Position numbers and translations under genes: made by a program. From the NCBI GenBank assembly GCA_964446585.1, contig CAYUPI010000098.1, forward strand, positions 1 to 14,407: a DNA stretch of 14,407 bases, written 5' to 3'. Each line of letters opens with the position of its first letter. Positions within the stretch are counted from its first letter, which is position 1. The notes beneath the pieces were generated by a model, which was not told the origin of the DNA, made no database searches, and saw nothing but the letters and a program-made list of their open reading frames with translations. The DNA is from CAYUPI01 sp964446585 (GTDB lineage: Bacteria; Verrucomicrobiota; Verrucomicrobiia; Limisphaerales; UBA8199). Shown here one piece after another: positions 7,300 through 14,407 of the stretch.

Positions 7300-7311
7300 T
7301 TTGTGCACAAA
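7300..7311. promoter_or_regulatory. Palindrome, possible operator of the toxin-antitoxin operon
   Basis: TTTGTGCACAAA is a perfect 12-bp palindrome 63 bp upstream of the antitoxin start and just after the RNase E/G stop codon. Palindromes upstream of RHH antitoxin genes are often autorepression sites. Here this rests only on position and symmetry. Confidence 0.3.
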
Positions 7312-7322
7312 ACAAAAGACTT

Positions 7323-9290
7323 TCACGCCCGGGCGCTCGCCAATTCTTCGTTCGTAGCCACGTTCACAATTTTGAATTGCTCGGCGTGGAGCGCCGGGTC
7401 GGCGCGGAAGGAGAGCTTGCCGAAATAGCGTTTCTCAATTTCGATCAAGTGCTTCTCGTCCTCAGTTCGCAAGCGCTCGAGGATCGTCGGGTGCACTACG
7501 ATTCGCAACTGGAAGTCGGATTCGTCCCGAGGGCGTTTCTTGAGGATTTCGTTGAGCTTGCGCTGGATTTCGACGCTCATGGTAAGAGCGCTCTTGACTT
7601 TGCCACGGCCCTTGCAGTACGGGCAATCGTCATAAACTGCAGCGTGCACGCTTTCGGAATGGCGCTGGCGCGTCATCTCCATGAGCCCGAGCTGCGAGAT
7701 TGGCAAGACGTGAGTCTTGGCCTTGTCCCTGCGCAGCCCCTCTTTGATCCGCTGGTAAACCGATTGCTGGTCGCGCCGCGATTTCATGTCGATAAAATCG
7801 AGCACGATCAGGCCCCCCATGTTGCGCAGTCTCAATTGGCGGGCGATTTCCTCGGCTGCTTCGAGGTTGACCTTGAGAATGGTTGATTCCTGGTCTTTGG
7901 TGCCTTTATGGCGCCCGGTGTTGACATCGATAGCCACCAGCGCTTCGGTCTCGTCTACGACGATGTAACCGCCGCTCTTGAGGTGCACCTGGCGGGAGAA
8001 GGCGTCTTCCAACTGGCGGGTGATGCCGAACCGGTCGAATACGGGCTGGGGCTCGGAATAGGTTTTGATCTTATTGGCCGAGCGTTTCGAGATTCTGGAG
8101 ATCATCTCCCTCATGCGGTCGTAAGCCTTGGAGTTGTCCACCACGATGCGCTCGACGTCCTCGGTGAGGAAATCCCGCACGGTGCGCTCGATCAAATCGG
8201 GCTCCTGGAACACGCAGCTGGCAGGCGGCTGTTTCTTGATGTGCTCCTGGATGTCGCGCCATTCCTCCAGCAGTAACGCCAGATCGCGGACAAAATATCG
8301 TTTTTGCTGTCCCTCGCCGACGGTGCGCATGATGACGCCCATGCCGTCCGGGATGGCCAATTCGCGCAGGATTTTCTTCAATCGTTGGCGTTCCTGTTGG
8401 TTTTCTATCTTCCGAGAGATGCCGCTCTGGTCGGAATTGGGGAGCAGCACCAGGTAGCGGCCAGGCAAGACCAGGTTGGTGGTGATGCGGGGCCCTTTGG
8501 TGCCGATCGGCCCCTTGGTCACCTGCACGATGATGTCGCTGCCGGGTGGATAAACGCGAGGGATGTCTTTTTGGGTGATTTTCGGACGGTCACGACGCTT
8601 GCTTTCGCGTTCGACGATTTCCACGCCGCTGTCAAAGTTGTTCGGCACGATGTCCCAGTAATGAAGGAAGGCGTTCTTCTCGAAGCCAATATCAACAAAG
8701 GCCGCTTTGAGCCCGTCTTCGAGGTTGCGGACTTTGCCTTTGAAAATGCTGCCGACGAGGCGCTCTTCGCTGGTGCGCTCGATGTTAAATTCCTCGAGCT
8801 TGCCTTCTTCGAGGACCGCGACGCGGGTCTCAAGGCTCTCAGCATTGATGATGACCTCTTTGTGGATCTTTTTGATAGGCTTGATGAGGCGCTGGACCTT
8901 CTTGACGAGGTTGGTCGCCGCGACGCGGATAGAATCCACAATGCCCTTGGGACGTTCCTCAACAGGCACCGGCTGGAACGGCTTTTCTTCCTGAACTTCG
9001 GCCGGTGTATCAAGGTGCGGCTGGCGGAAATCCCGTTTGGGCCCGGGTGCCTGGGCCACTGTATCGTGAGGCAAACCCTCCGGCGGCAGGCCGGCTGCGA
9101 GGTTTTCGGCTCGCTCAATTTCGCCGGTATGCCGGTGATCGTACACCTTTTCATGAACGCCGTGGCCGCCGACGGCTTCAGCGCGGGCCTGGTTGGCCTC
9201 GCGCTCAGCGCGCTGGGAGCCATGGCCCAGCCCGCCGCTGGGACGAAACCGCATCCCGCGGCGGCGTCGGGAAAAACTTCTGTCACTCAT
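7323..9290 (-). CDS. rng: Ribonuclease E/G family endoribonuclease
   Basis: A 655-residue endoribonuclease for rRNA maturation and mRNA turnover. The catalytic core starts near residue 144 (KEVIINAESLETRVAVLEEG). It includes an S1 RNA-binding region (about 177-275, GSIFKGKVRNLEDGLKAAFV, then IGFEKNAFLH), the 5'-sensor/RNase H-like part, metal-binding AIDVNTG (Asp455) and LIVLDFIDM (Asp498/Asp501), and the Zn-link CPYC (556-559). The C-terminus ends soon after the small domain, as in RNase G rather than the long scaffold tail of RNase E. An extra basic, low-complexity N-terminal extension of about 143 residues precedes the core, with no Met in residues 14-143 to offer a shorter start. Its ATG overlaps the rodA stop as ATGA (9287-9290), so the two are probably translationally coupled. 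Confidence 0.95.
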   Translation of the reverse strand: MSDRSFSRRRRGMRFRPSGGLGHGSQRAEREANQARAEAVGGHGVHEKVYDHRHTGEIERAENLAAGLPPEGLPHDTVAQAPGPKRDFRQPHLDTPAEVQEEKPFQPVPVEERPKGIVDSIRVAATNLVKKVQRLIKPIKKIHKEVIINAESLETRVAVLEEGKLEEFNIERTSEERLVGSIFKGKVRNLEDGLKAAFVDIGFEKNAFLHYWDIVPNNFDSGVEIVERESKRRDRPKITQKDIPRVYPPGSDIIVQVTKGPIGTKGPRITTNLVLPGRYLVLLPNSDQSGISRKIENQQERQRLKKILRELAIPDGMGVIMRTVGEGQQKRYFVRDLALLLEEWRDIQEHIKKQPPASCVFQEPDLIERTVRDFLTEDVERIVVDNSKAYDRMREMISRISKRSANKIKTYSEPQPVFDRFGITRQLEDAFSRQVHLKSGGYIVVDETEALVAIDVNTGRHKGTKDQESTILKVNLEAAEEIARQLRLRNMGGLIVLDFIDMKSRRDQQSVYQRIKEGLRRDKAKTHVLPISQLGLMEMTRQRHSESVHAAVYDDCPYCKGRGKVKSALTMSVEIQRKLNEILKKRPRDESDFQLRIVVHPTILERLRTEDEKHLIEIEKRYFGKLSFRADPALHAEQFKIVNVATNEELASARA

Positions 9291-10498
9291 ATTAAATAAC
9301 CCTTTCGATAGATATAAACGTTTTGCAGCAAGCCCATGGCGATTAACGAGCCGATCACTGATGACCCGCCGTAAGAAAGCAGCGGCAGTGGAATGCCCGT
9401 CACAGGCACGATGCGAATGTTCATGCCGATATTGATGAACACGTGGCTGAACAGGAGCGTCACAACGCCCACTGCCAGCAATTTGCCCAGGCGATCGCGC
9501 GCCTGGCCGGCGGTCCTCAGGCCGGTGAACAGGACCAGCCCATACAGCGTCAGCACAGTTATGCTGCCGACGAATCCTTTCTCCTCGGCTATCACGGAGA
9601 AAATGAAATCATTGTGCGCCGCGCCCGGCGGCAAAAAGCCCAGCGCAGTCTGGTTGCCTCGATGCCAGCCTTTGCCCCACAACCCGCCCGAGCCTACCGA
9701 GATGAGCGCCTGCCGCACCTGGTAGGATTTTTGCGCCTGGACCTCTTTCGCGTGGGCTTTCTCAGCCGGGGAAGCATTTGGTAGAGCAAAATCAGTCCCA
9801 AAATAGACCTGCAAACGCTGGCGTTGATAATTCTCGAGCTTGATCTGCCACCAGCCCGGTGGGGCTTCCAGGACGTCCACCAGGAACAAGCCCGCGAGAA
9901 CACCGATGCCGGCAAAGAGCCGCAGCAAGTATTTCCGCGGCGTTCCCGCCACGAACAGCATGACCAAACCAGTGGGCAGGAGCACCAGCGCCGAACCGAG
10001 GTCCGGTTCTTTGAGAATCAGGATGAAAGGCAATACCATCATTCCGATCGCCTTCCAAAAGATCAGAGGCTCGCGCAGTTCGTCCTGAGGCCGGCTCAGG
10101 AAATTGGCCTGAGCCAGGATGAACGCCAGCTTGGCGAACTCGGAGGGTTGCAGCAGGAAAAATTTCAAATCGAACCACCGCCTCGCTCCGGACCGTACCG
10201 TTCCGAAAATCAGCACAAGGGCGAGCAGGACAATTCCGCACCAGTAGGCGACCATGGCCCACCTTGCCAGGGTCTGATAGTTGATCAGACAAATTGCCAC
10301 CGCAGCCGACAACCCGACAAAGTACCACACGATTTGCAGCAGCCACCGTTGTTTGTAGAGAGGGGCCGACAGCGCCGATTCCGTCACCATTGTGGCGCTA
10401 TATACGAACAACACGCCTACCACCATCAAACCCCACAAGGCGGCGATCTGGACACGGTCGATTCGCGACCGGCTTTCGCTGAAAAGCGTGGTAAACAT
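9287..10498 (-). CDS. rodA: Peptidoglycan polymerase RodA (SEDS family)
   Basis: A 403-residue multi-pass membrane protein that polymerises lipid II into glycan strands for cell elongation, working with PBP2. SEDS features are clear: QPSEFAKLAFIL (117-128), EPDLGSALVLLP (164-175), the catalytic region GAAHNDFIFSVIAEEKG with Asp297 matching the essential Asp of known RodA proteins, and PVTGIPLPLLSYGGSS (365-380). The large outer loop contains a charged stretch, about NASPAEKAHAKEVQAQKSYQ (241-260), longer than I would expect. The ATG at 10498 follows the PBP2 stop after one base. An upstream extension of the frame only re-reads the end of the PBP2 gene. Confidence 0.95.
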   Translation of the reverse strand: MFTTLFSESRSRIDRVQIAALWGLMVVGVLFVYSATMVTESALSAPLYKQRWLLQIVWYFVGLSAAVAICLINYQTLARWAMVAYWCGIVLLALVLIFGTVRSGARRWFDLKFFLLQPSEFAKLAFILAQANFLSRPQDELREPLIFWKAIGMMVLPFILILKEPDLGSALVLLPTGLVMLFVAGTPRKYLLRLFAGIGVLAGLFLVDVLEAPPGWWQIKLENYQRQRLQVYFGTDFALPNASPAEKAHAKEVQAQKSYQVRQALISVGSGGLWGKGWHRGNQTALGFLPPGAAHNDFIFSVIAEEKGFVGSITVLTLYGLVLFTGLRTAGQARDRLGKLLAVGVVTLLFSHVFINIGMNIRIVPVTGIPLPLLSYGGSSVIGSLIAMGLLQNVYIYRKGYLI

Positions 10499-10499
10499 T

Positions 10500-12518
10500 C
10501 TAGTTCGCCTGAGCCATAGCGGCCGTTCCGCTTGTACGACTTCTTTCCCGTTCGAGCAGGGCCCGATAAATGTTTCCGGCGATAGGGGCGGCAACGCTAC
10601 CACCGCTACCCGCGTTCACGTCGATTTCGACCATCACCAGGACGACATACCGTGGTTGATCGTAAGGGGCAAATGAAGCGAACCAAACGGTATCCGCGGT
10701 GGTCTTGTTCTGCGAATTCATCACTTGGGCGGTGCCGGTCTTGCCGCAAATCCGCAGCCCGGGCACCGCGGCTTTAACGCCGGTGCCTCCGCGGTCTTCC
10801 ACGTCGTCGCGCATGGCATCAACTACAATTTTTAGGTTCTGCGGCTTGACCCCCAGGTGATCGCGAACTCGACCCGCTTCAAAATAGTTGGTGCGGACAA
10901 TTGAGCCTATCTCCTTCTGCTCCGTGCGTAAGACCAGCCGGGGCCAAAGCACCTTTCCGCCATTGGCGATGGCGGCGGTCATCACCGCCATCTGCAGCGG
11001 CGTCACCGCAATGGCTCCCTGGCCAATGCAAATATTAGCAGTGTGTCCATCGTACCATTGAGAGTGAATTTTTGCGAAGTCAGGAAATTCTCCACGAGCT
11101 TCCTGCAGGGTATGCAAACCAAATCCGTGGCCAAGGTGCAAGCGCTCGCCGAGCTTGATGATGTTTTCAATGCCAGCTTGCAGGCCATTGCTGATAAAGT
11201 AGGTGTTGCTGGAGTGAATCAAGGCGAGGCGGAAATCATAATCACCAGTCGCCGCGAGGTCTATAATCCGTCTTGAGCCGACATAAATGAAACCGGGGTT
11301 GTGAACAAGAGCCTTTGGATCGGTTCCGGCCTCAAGGCAGGCCAATGCCGTAATTATCTTAAAAATTGACCCGGGCGCGTAGCGTTCATAGGTCGCTCGA
11401 TTGATCTCAGGGCGCAAATGGTCATCACGCCTTCGACGAGCTTCTTCTACAGTCAACCCTTCCAATGAGTCATTAGGGTCGAGCGTTGGTGAAGAGGCGA
11501 GTGCTAAAACATCGCCGTTCTCGACGTCCATGACCACAGCCGCTCCTCGTGTTGCTGGTCCGTAAAACATCTGCAAAGCGCGTTCAACCCGCTGTTGCAA
11601 TCTTAGATCAGCAGCCAGTACCACATCTGCGCCTGGCTCGGCTGGTTGCCAATTGCTCTCGCTCTGCCGATAGCCAATGTTATTGACTACCACGGATTTG
11701 ACTCCTGCCTTGCCATGCAACTCCTTGTCAAAACTGGCTTCCATGCCAACCAATCCACGATAATCAGGCAAGCGATACGAGAAGAAGGCATCCTCTCCTT
11801 CAATCGAATCGTTGTTTCGCCGCACGTAGCCCAGCAAGTGTGCTGCATTACTGTGATAGGGATAAACCCGCGTCGATTGCAGCTCCAAATCAACCCCCAT
11901 CGGACTGGTGTATTGCTCTTCGAAGAGTGCAATCTGCACTGGAGACAAATTCGTAAGGATCGGAAATGGCAAAGCAAGCGTTTCTAAATAGTGCTTTTCT
12001 AAATTGGTCGGATTGATCGAGACGGGCACAGGGAGCCGCAACATTTGGCTGACGCGCTGCGCGACATTGCAGGCCACGGCGTAGCGGGCCTGTTGCCGGA
12101 GAACTTCTTTCCGTTTGGCAGAAAGAACAAACGCCTTCTTCTCTTGCTGGTTCAATTTGCGGCCGAGACGCCGTTGCTCCTCCGCCAGCTTCCGCTGCAA
12201 TTCGCCGCGGGCGGCGGCGAACTCTTTCGCATAGGCGGCGTCGAAATCTTTCTGCAGTTCTTCCAGGTAAAGACTGACGTTGTAAGATGGCCGATTTTCC
12301 GCCAGCACGGCTCCATTGCGGTCGAGGATTTTTCCGCGCACGGCAGGAATGCGCACAGTTCGGTACGACTGCATTTCGAGATGCGCCTGATAATCGCGGA
12401 CCGAAACAATTTGCACCCACCACAGCCCGGCTGCCAACAACCCTAGCCCGGCCAGGATCACCAGCGCCAGCGCCTGAAGTCGCGGCTCGTTCTTCCTTAG
12501 CTCGTCGAAAATCAGCAT
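10500..12518 (-). CDS. mrdA: Penicillin-binding protein 2, elongation-specific transpeptidase
   Basis: A 672-residue class B PBP with one N-terminal membrane helix (about 17-38) and a periplasmic body that cross-links peptidoglycan. The pedestal domain starts with AVRGKILDRNGAVLAENRPSYNV (59-81). Transpeptidase motifs: SIFK with nucleophile Ser384, SSN (436-438) and KTG (593-595). Residues about 90-148 form a highly charged, probably coiled-coil insert (ELQRKLAEEQRRLGRKLNQQ and onward) within the pedestal. The ATG at 12518 begins MLIFDELRKN just before the helix. The frame continues upstream into the repeat at 12529-12622 but that part is not credible protein. It is followed by rodA after one base, the usual PBP2-RodA pairing. 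Confidence 0.95.
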   Translation of the reverse strand: MLIFDELRKNEPRLQALALVILAGLGLLAAGLWWVQIVSVRDYQAHLEMQSYRTVRIPAVRGKILDRNGAVLAENRPSYNVSLYLEELQKDFDAAYAKEFAAARGELQRKLAEEQRRLGRKLNQQEKKAFVLSAKRKEVLRQQARYAVACNVAQRVSQMLRLPVPVSINPTNLEKHYLETLALPFPILTNLSPVQIALFEEQYTSPMGVDLELQSTRVYPYHSNAAHLLGYVRRNNDSIEGEDAFFSYRLPDYRGLVGMEASFDKELHGKAGVKSVVVNNIGYRQSESNWQPAEPGADVVLAADLRLQQRVERALQMFYGPATRGAAVVMDVENGDVLALASSPTLDPNDSLEGLTVEEARRRRDDHLRPEINRATYERYAPGSIFKIITALACLEAGTDPKALVHNPGFIYVGSRRIIDLAATGDYDFRLALIHSSNTYFISNGLQAGIENIIKLGERLHLGHGFGLHTLQEARGEFPDFAKIHSQWYDGHTANICIGQGAIAVTPLQMAVMTAAIANGGKVLWPRLVLRTEQKEIGSIVRTNYFEAGRVRDHLGVKPQNLKIVVDAMRDDVEDRGGTGVKAAVPGLRICGKTGTAQVMNSQNKTTADTVWFASFAPYDQPRYVVLVMVEIDVNAGSGGSVAAPIAGNIYRALLERERSRTSGTAAMAQAN

Positions 12519-12528
12519 GAGAAAAAAT

Positions 12529-12622
12529 GGAATGATGGAGTGATGGAGTGATGGATTAATGGCAAAGAACGCGCGTGGCCATCCTCCGCCACCGCTCCAG
12601 GACTCCAACACTCCATTATTCC
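12529..12622. repeat. Octamer-repeat inverted hairpin between mreD and mrdA
   Basis: Two 26-bp arms (12529-12554 and 12597-12622) are reverse complements except for 4 mismatches. Each arm is itself built of 8-base units, for example GATGGAGT repeated on the left and ACTCCAAC, ACTCCATT, ATTCCACC on the right. The spacer is 42 bases and GC-rich. The element fills nearly all of the 109-bp gap, lying 5 bases from the mreD stop and 10 bases from the mrdA start. No T-run marks a terminator. Confidence 0.8.
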
Positions 12623-12627
12623 ACCGC

Positions 12628-13179
12628 TCATTGTCGTCCTCTTCTTATTTCGCGGTCTGGTCGAAAGCTGAGCTCGGCGACAAGCACGTTGCCCAGGACG
12701 CGATGCAGCCAGCCGAACAACACGAAGAACAGTGGCGTGGCCAGGGCGCCGCCCACACTCATCACCAACAACTGCCAAAGGGTTCCCCAGCCTAACAATG
12801 GTTGCAGCGAGGTCGTTAGCAACAGCAGCAAGGTGAGAACGGGAACTGCCGCGCTCGCCCCCAGCCCAATCACGATCCTCGCGAACATCTGCTCACGCAG
12901 AATTAATTCGCGACAAGCATGGATCGCGATGCCGACCGCCAGCAGCGGCAACACGCTGACCCCGAGCGGATTGGCCGAAAGGGAATCCAAACCCAGACCG
13001 CCGCAAATCGCGAGCAGAACGACGGTGCTCAACCCGGCAGAGAGGCTGGCATAGACCATTAGGGGCGGAAGCAGATCGATTTGCGCACCGAGCAAACGAT
13101 GAATGCCCTGGAAGGCGGCCTCCCAAAAAACTGCGAGGAAAGCGGCAAACAAAACAAATACTGTATCCAGCGACTTCAT
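12628..13179 (-). CDS. mreD: Rod shape-determining protein MreD
   Basis: A 183-residue hydrophobic protein with about five or six membrane helices. It lies where mreD is expected, between mreC and mrdA. The N-terminal helix (VFVLFAAFLAVFWEAAF), the central helix entering ILREQMFARIVIG and the C-terminal LATPLFFVLFGWLHR fit MreD, a poorly conserved elongasome membrane partner of MreC. The assignment depends on context as well as sequence. The ATG at 13179 is preferred; the frame extends to 13248 but only re-reads the intergenic repeat. The last few residues and the stop lie at the edge of the repeat at 12529-12622, which may have altered the C-terminus. Confidence 0.85.
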   Translation of the reverse strand: MKSLDTVFVLFAAFLAVFWEAAFQGIHRLLGAQIDLLPPLMVYASLSAGLSTVVLLAICGGLGLDSLSANPLGVSVLPLLAVGIAIHACRELILREQMFARIVIGLGASAAVPVLTLLLLLTTSLQPLLGWGTLWQLLVMSVGGALATPLFFVLFGWLHRVLGNVLVAELSFRPDREIRRGRQ

Positions 13180-13182
13180 AGG

Positions 13183-13263
13183 GAGTGACGAGTGTCGCGG
13201 GTCGAGAGATAAGGGGGCTGCGGCTCTGCACCACTCGCCACTCGCCACTCGCCACTCAACACT
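13183..13263. repeat. Heptamer-repeat inverted hairpin between mreC and mreD
   Basis: On the right, CACTCGC occurs three times in tandem (13232-13252), followed by CACTCAA and CACT. On the left (13183-13210) are degenerate complementary 7-base units: GAGTGAC, GAGTGTC, GCGGGTC, GAGAGAT. The arms can pair imperfectly around a G-rich spacer. The element occupies most of the 91-bp gap and starts 3 bases from the mreD ATG, so it covers the place where the mreD ribosome binding site would be. Confidence 0.75.
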
Positions 13264-13270
13264 TTTCTTT

Positions 13271-14077
13271 TCATGGGAACCTCACCAACACTTCATCGAG
13301 CGTGCCAAAATTGGCGCCGAGTTTCACACGCGCGACGCTCACGGAGCCATACTCCGTCGAGCTCGTATCGAGAATGCTTCCAATCGGGATGTTCTCCGGG
13401 AAAATTCCGCCTTTCCCGCTGGTCCGGACCAGTTGTCCAGGCTTCAAATTCGCGTTCCGGGACAGAAAGCCCATCTCGACAAAGCGCCGGTCGAGCGGGC
13501 CGGCGGCGCCGATGATGCCAGTGTCACCGGTTGGATTATCGACTCGGGCAGCGACTTTGCAGTTGGGGTCGCCCAGGAGCACGACCTGCGAGCGGGCCAG
13601 GCTGACCTGGGAGATGCGTCCGACGAGAAAACCGTCCGGGTCCAGGACTGGCAGATTATTGCTGAGGCCATCACGCGTGCCGAGGTCAATTTGAAGTGTG
13701 CGCCACCAATTGGCGGGCTCGAGCAATACTACCTTGGCCGGTTTGACCTTCAACCGGCTCTGTTGTTGCCAGGTCAAGAGCTTGCGCAGATGCTGGTTTT
13801 CCTGCGCCGTTTTTTCCGCTTCAACTATCTGCAAACGCAACTGCTGGTTCTCCCGTCGCAACGACTCATTCTGCCGCAGCAGCTCGCTGCGTGGCAGGAG
13901 GGCATCGGCGCTTCTTTCCACCAGACGCTGAGAAGTGGTCGCCAGCCCAAACAACGGCAGGAACAGGCTGCCAATGCCCAACTTCAGACGGGCCGTCGTC
14001 TGGCCTGGCAAATTCAAAATCGTCAGTGTCAAAATTACAACCAGTCCCAAAGCGATATAGTGCTGCCGTTTGAGCAT
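13271..14077 (-). CDS. mreC: Rod shape-determining protein MreC
   Basis: A 268-residue bitopic membrane protein that organises the elongasome in the periplasm and activates PBP2/RodA. It has an N-terminal membrane helix (about 8-24) and a coiled coil (about 64-105, LLRQNESLRRENQQLRLQIV). The double beta-barrel MreC core spans about 112-266, with WWRTLQIDLGTRDGL (124-138), GFLVGRISQV (149-158), GDTGIIGAAG (184-193), GFLSRNANLKPGQLVRTSG (203-221) and IFPENIPIGSI (225-235). Length is ordinary, without a proline-rich tail. The ATG at 14077 has no Shine-Dalgarno and lies 130 bp after the mreB stop. Confidence 0.94.
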   Translation of the reverse strand: MLKRQHYIALGLVVILTLTILNLPGQTTARLKLGIGSLFLPLFGLATTSQRLVERSADALLPRSELLRQNESLRRENQQLRLQIVEAEKTAQENQHLRKLLTWQQQSRLKVKPAKVVLLEPANWWRTLQIDLGTRDGLSNNLPVLDPDGFLVGRISQVSLARSQVVLLGDPNCKVAARVDNPTGDTGIIGAAGPLDRRFVEMGFLSRNANLKPGQLVRTSGKGGIFPENIPIGSILDTSSTEYGSVSVARVKLGANFGTLDEVLVRFP

Positions 14078-14084
14078 CTAAGTC

Positions 14085-14146
14085 TCGAGTGGTACGCGTC
14101 GAGTGGCGGTCGCAATGTCTTCTCTCGACACTCGACACTCGACACT
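14085..14146. repeat. Heptamer-repeat inverted hairpin upstream of mreC
   Basis: CGACACT occurs three times in tandem at 14126-14146. Opposite it, at 14085-14112, are units TCGAGTG, GTACGCG, TCGAGTG, GCGGTCG in the same 7-base phase, two of which are close complements of the right-hand units. The two arms face each other across about 13 bases. The element ends 7 bases from the mreC start codon. Confidence 0.72.
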
Positions 14147-14157
14147 AATGCAGTCAG

Positions 14158-14196
14158 CATCCGTCACGTTTTACGTTTCACGTTTTACGTCGGATG
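14158..14196. repeat. Second heptamer tract between mreB and mreC
   Basis: Alternating heptamers CACGTTT, TACGTTT, CACGTTT, TACGTCG run from 14165 to 14192. They are bracketed by a 6-bp inverted repeat, CATCCG (14158-14163) and CGGATG (14191-14196). The tract ends 11 bases from the mreB stop codon. It shares the 7-base period of the neighbouring repeat but not its unit sequence. Confidence 0.65.
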
Positions 14197-14207
14197 ATAG
14201 GAGGGAA

Positions 14208-14407
14208 CTATTTGGAGTTGTTGGAGACTCGCTTGAGAAACTGGAGTTCTTGCAAAACCCGGCCCGTGCCTTCGGCCACGGCGCTCAACGGATCTTCGGC
14301 AATATGGACCGGCAAACCGGTTTCCTCGGCTACCAGCCGATCAATGCCGCGCAACAACGCTCCGCCGCCGGCCATCACGATGCCGCGATCGACAAGATCG
14401 GCGGACA
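14208..14407 (-). CDS. mreB: Actin-like cell shape protein MreB, C-terminal end (partial)
   Basis: The last 65 codons of mreB; the rest lies beyond the window edge, and the reading frame covers 14405 down to 14208. The peptide ADLVDRGIVMAGGGALLRG followed by IDRLVAEETGLPVHIAEDPL and AVAEGTGRVL is the strongly conserved MreB C-terminal region, including the GGG nucleotide-binding loop of the actin fold. MreB forms membrane-bound filaments that guide the elongasome. As the first visible gene of the cluster, it probably carries the operon promoter upstream of the window. The short tail (QFLKRVSNNSK) is of ordinary length. Confidence 0.95.
   Translation of the reverse strand, partial: SADLVDRGIVMAGGGALLRGIDRLVAEETGLPVHIAEDPLSAVAEGTGRVLQELQFLKRVSNNSK

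Noticed and set aside
8304..9299. 331-codon plus-strand open frame opposite the RNase E/G gene
   Set aside because: It is fully antisense to a clearly conserved gene. Its residues look like frame-shadow composition and it has no recognisable domain.
12519..12611. N-terminal extension of PBP2 upstream of ATG 12518
   Set aside because: The extension is a translation of the octamer repeat; normal PBP2 similarity and the membrane helix begin after 12518.
13183..13263. CRISPR-like array
   Set aside because: Units are 7-8 bases and directly abutting, with no unique spacers and no cas genes nearby.
13103..14197. 364-codon plus-strand open frame opposite mreC/mreD
   Set aside because: Antisense to mreC and part of mreD and runs through the repeat tracts; composition is low-quality.

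Overview
The window looks like a chromosomal piece of a verrucomicrobial bacterium, probably a soil or freshwater Limisphaerales/Pedosphaera-type lineage. This is inference from three things: a prepilin-type N-terminus of the form common in that phylum (FTLIELLVVIAVIALLAALL, then LPAL and a Lys/Arg-rich stretch), moderately GC-rich DNA, and many short hairpin and tandem repeats in the gaps. Most starts lack an obvious Shine-Dalgarno sequence. No rRNA, tRNA, CRISPR array or transposase gene was found.

Left part (1-5375): a DNA alkylation repair family protein on the minus strand is divergent from an ABC exporter (TMD-NBD fusion) on the plus strand. The exporter's interdomain linker is partly encoded by a perfect 29-bp inverted repeat. 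Downstream come a 28-bp inverted-repeat hairpin with a heptamer-repeat loop, a DUF2905 membrane protein, a multi-pass membrane protein of unknown function with a prepilin-like N-terminus, and an 88-residue membrane protein. A short decayed piece of a prenyltransferase/squalene-cyclase-repeat protein lies at 5219-5353 on the minus strand. Bases 1-97 hold nothing I can assign.

Middle part (5376-7320), minus strand: an isovaleryl-CoA dehydrogenase (leucine catabolism) and a two-gene toxin-antitoxin module (RHH-type antitoxin, PemK/MazF-like toxin). The 119-bp gap at 6549-6667 shows nothing assignable.

Right part (7323-14407), minus strand: the cell-elongation cluster in transcription order mreB (3' end only), mreC, mreD, mrdA (PBP2), rodA, then an RNase E/G gene. 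MreBCD, PBP2 and RodA form the elongasome, which inserts side-wall peptidoglycan. RNase E/G processes RNA and is translationally coupled to rodA. The three upstream gaps (mreB/mreC, mreC/mreD, mreD/mrdA; 130, 91 and 109 bp) each carry short-period repeats in opposed orientation. The last two junctions are tight (a 1-bp gap and a 4-bp overlap).

I did not find a clear new multi-gene system. The most unusual items are the 7/8-bp-period hairpin repeats in the mre operon gaps, the palindrome translated inside the ABC exporter, and the prepilin-headed polytopic protein.
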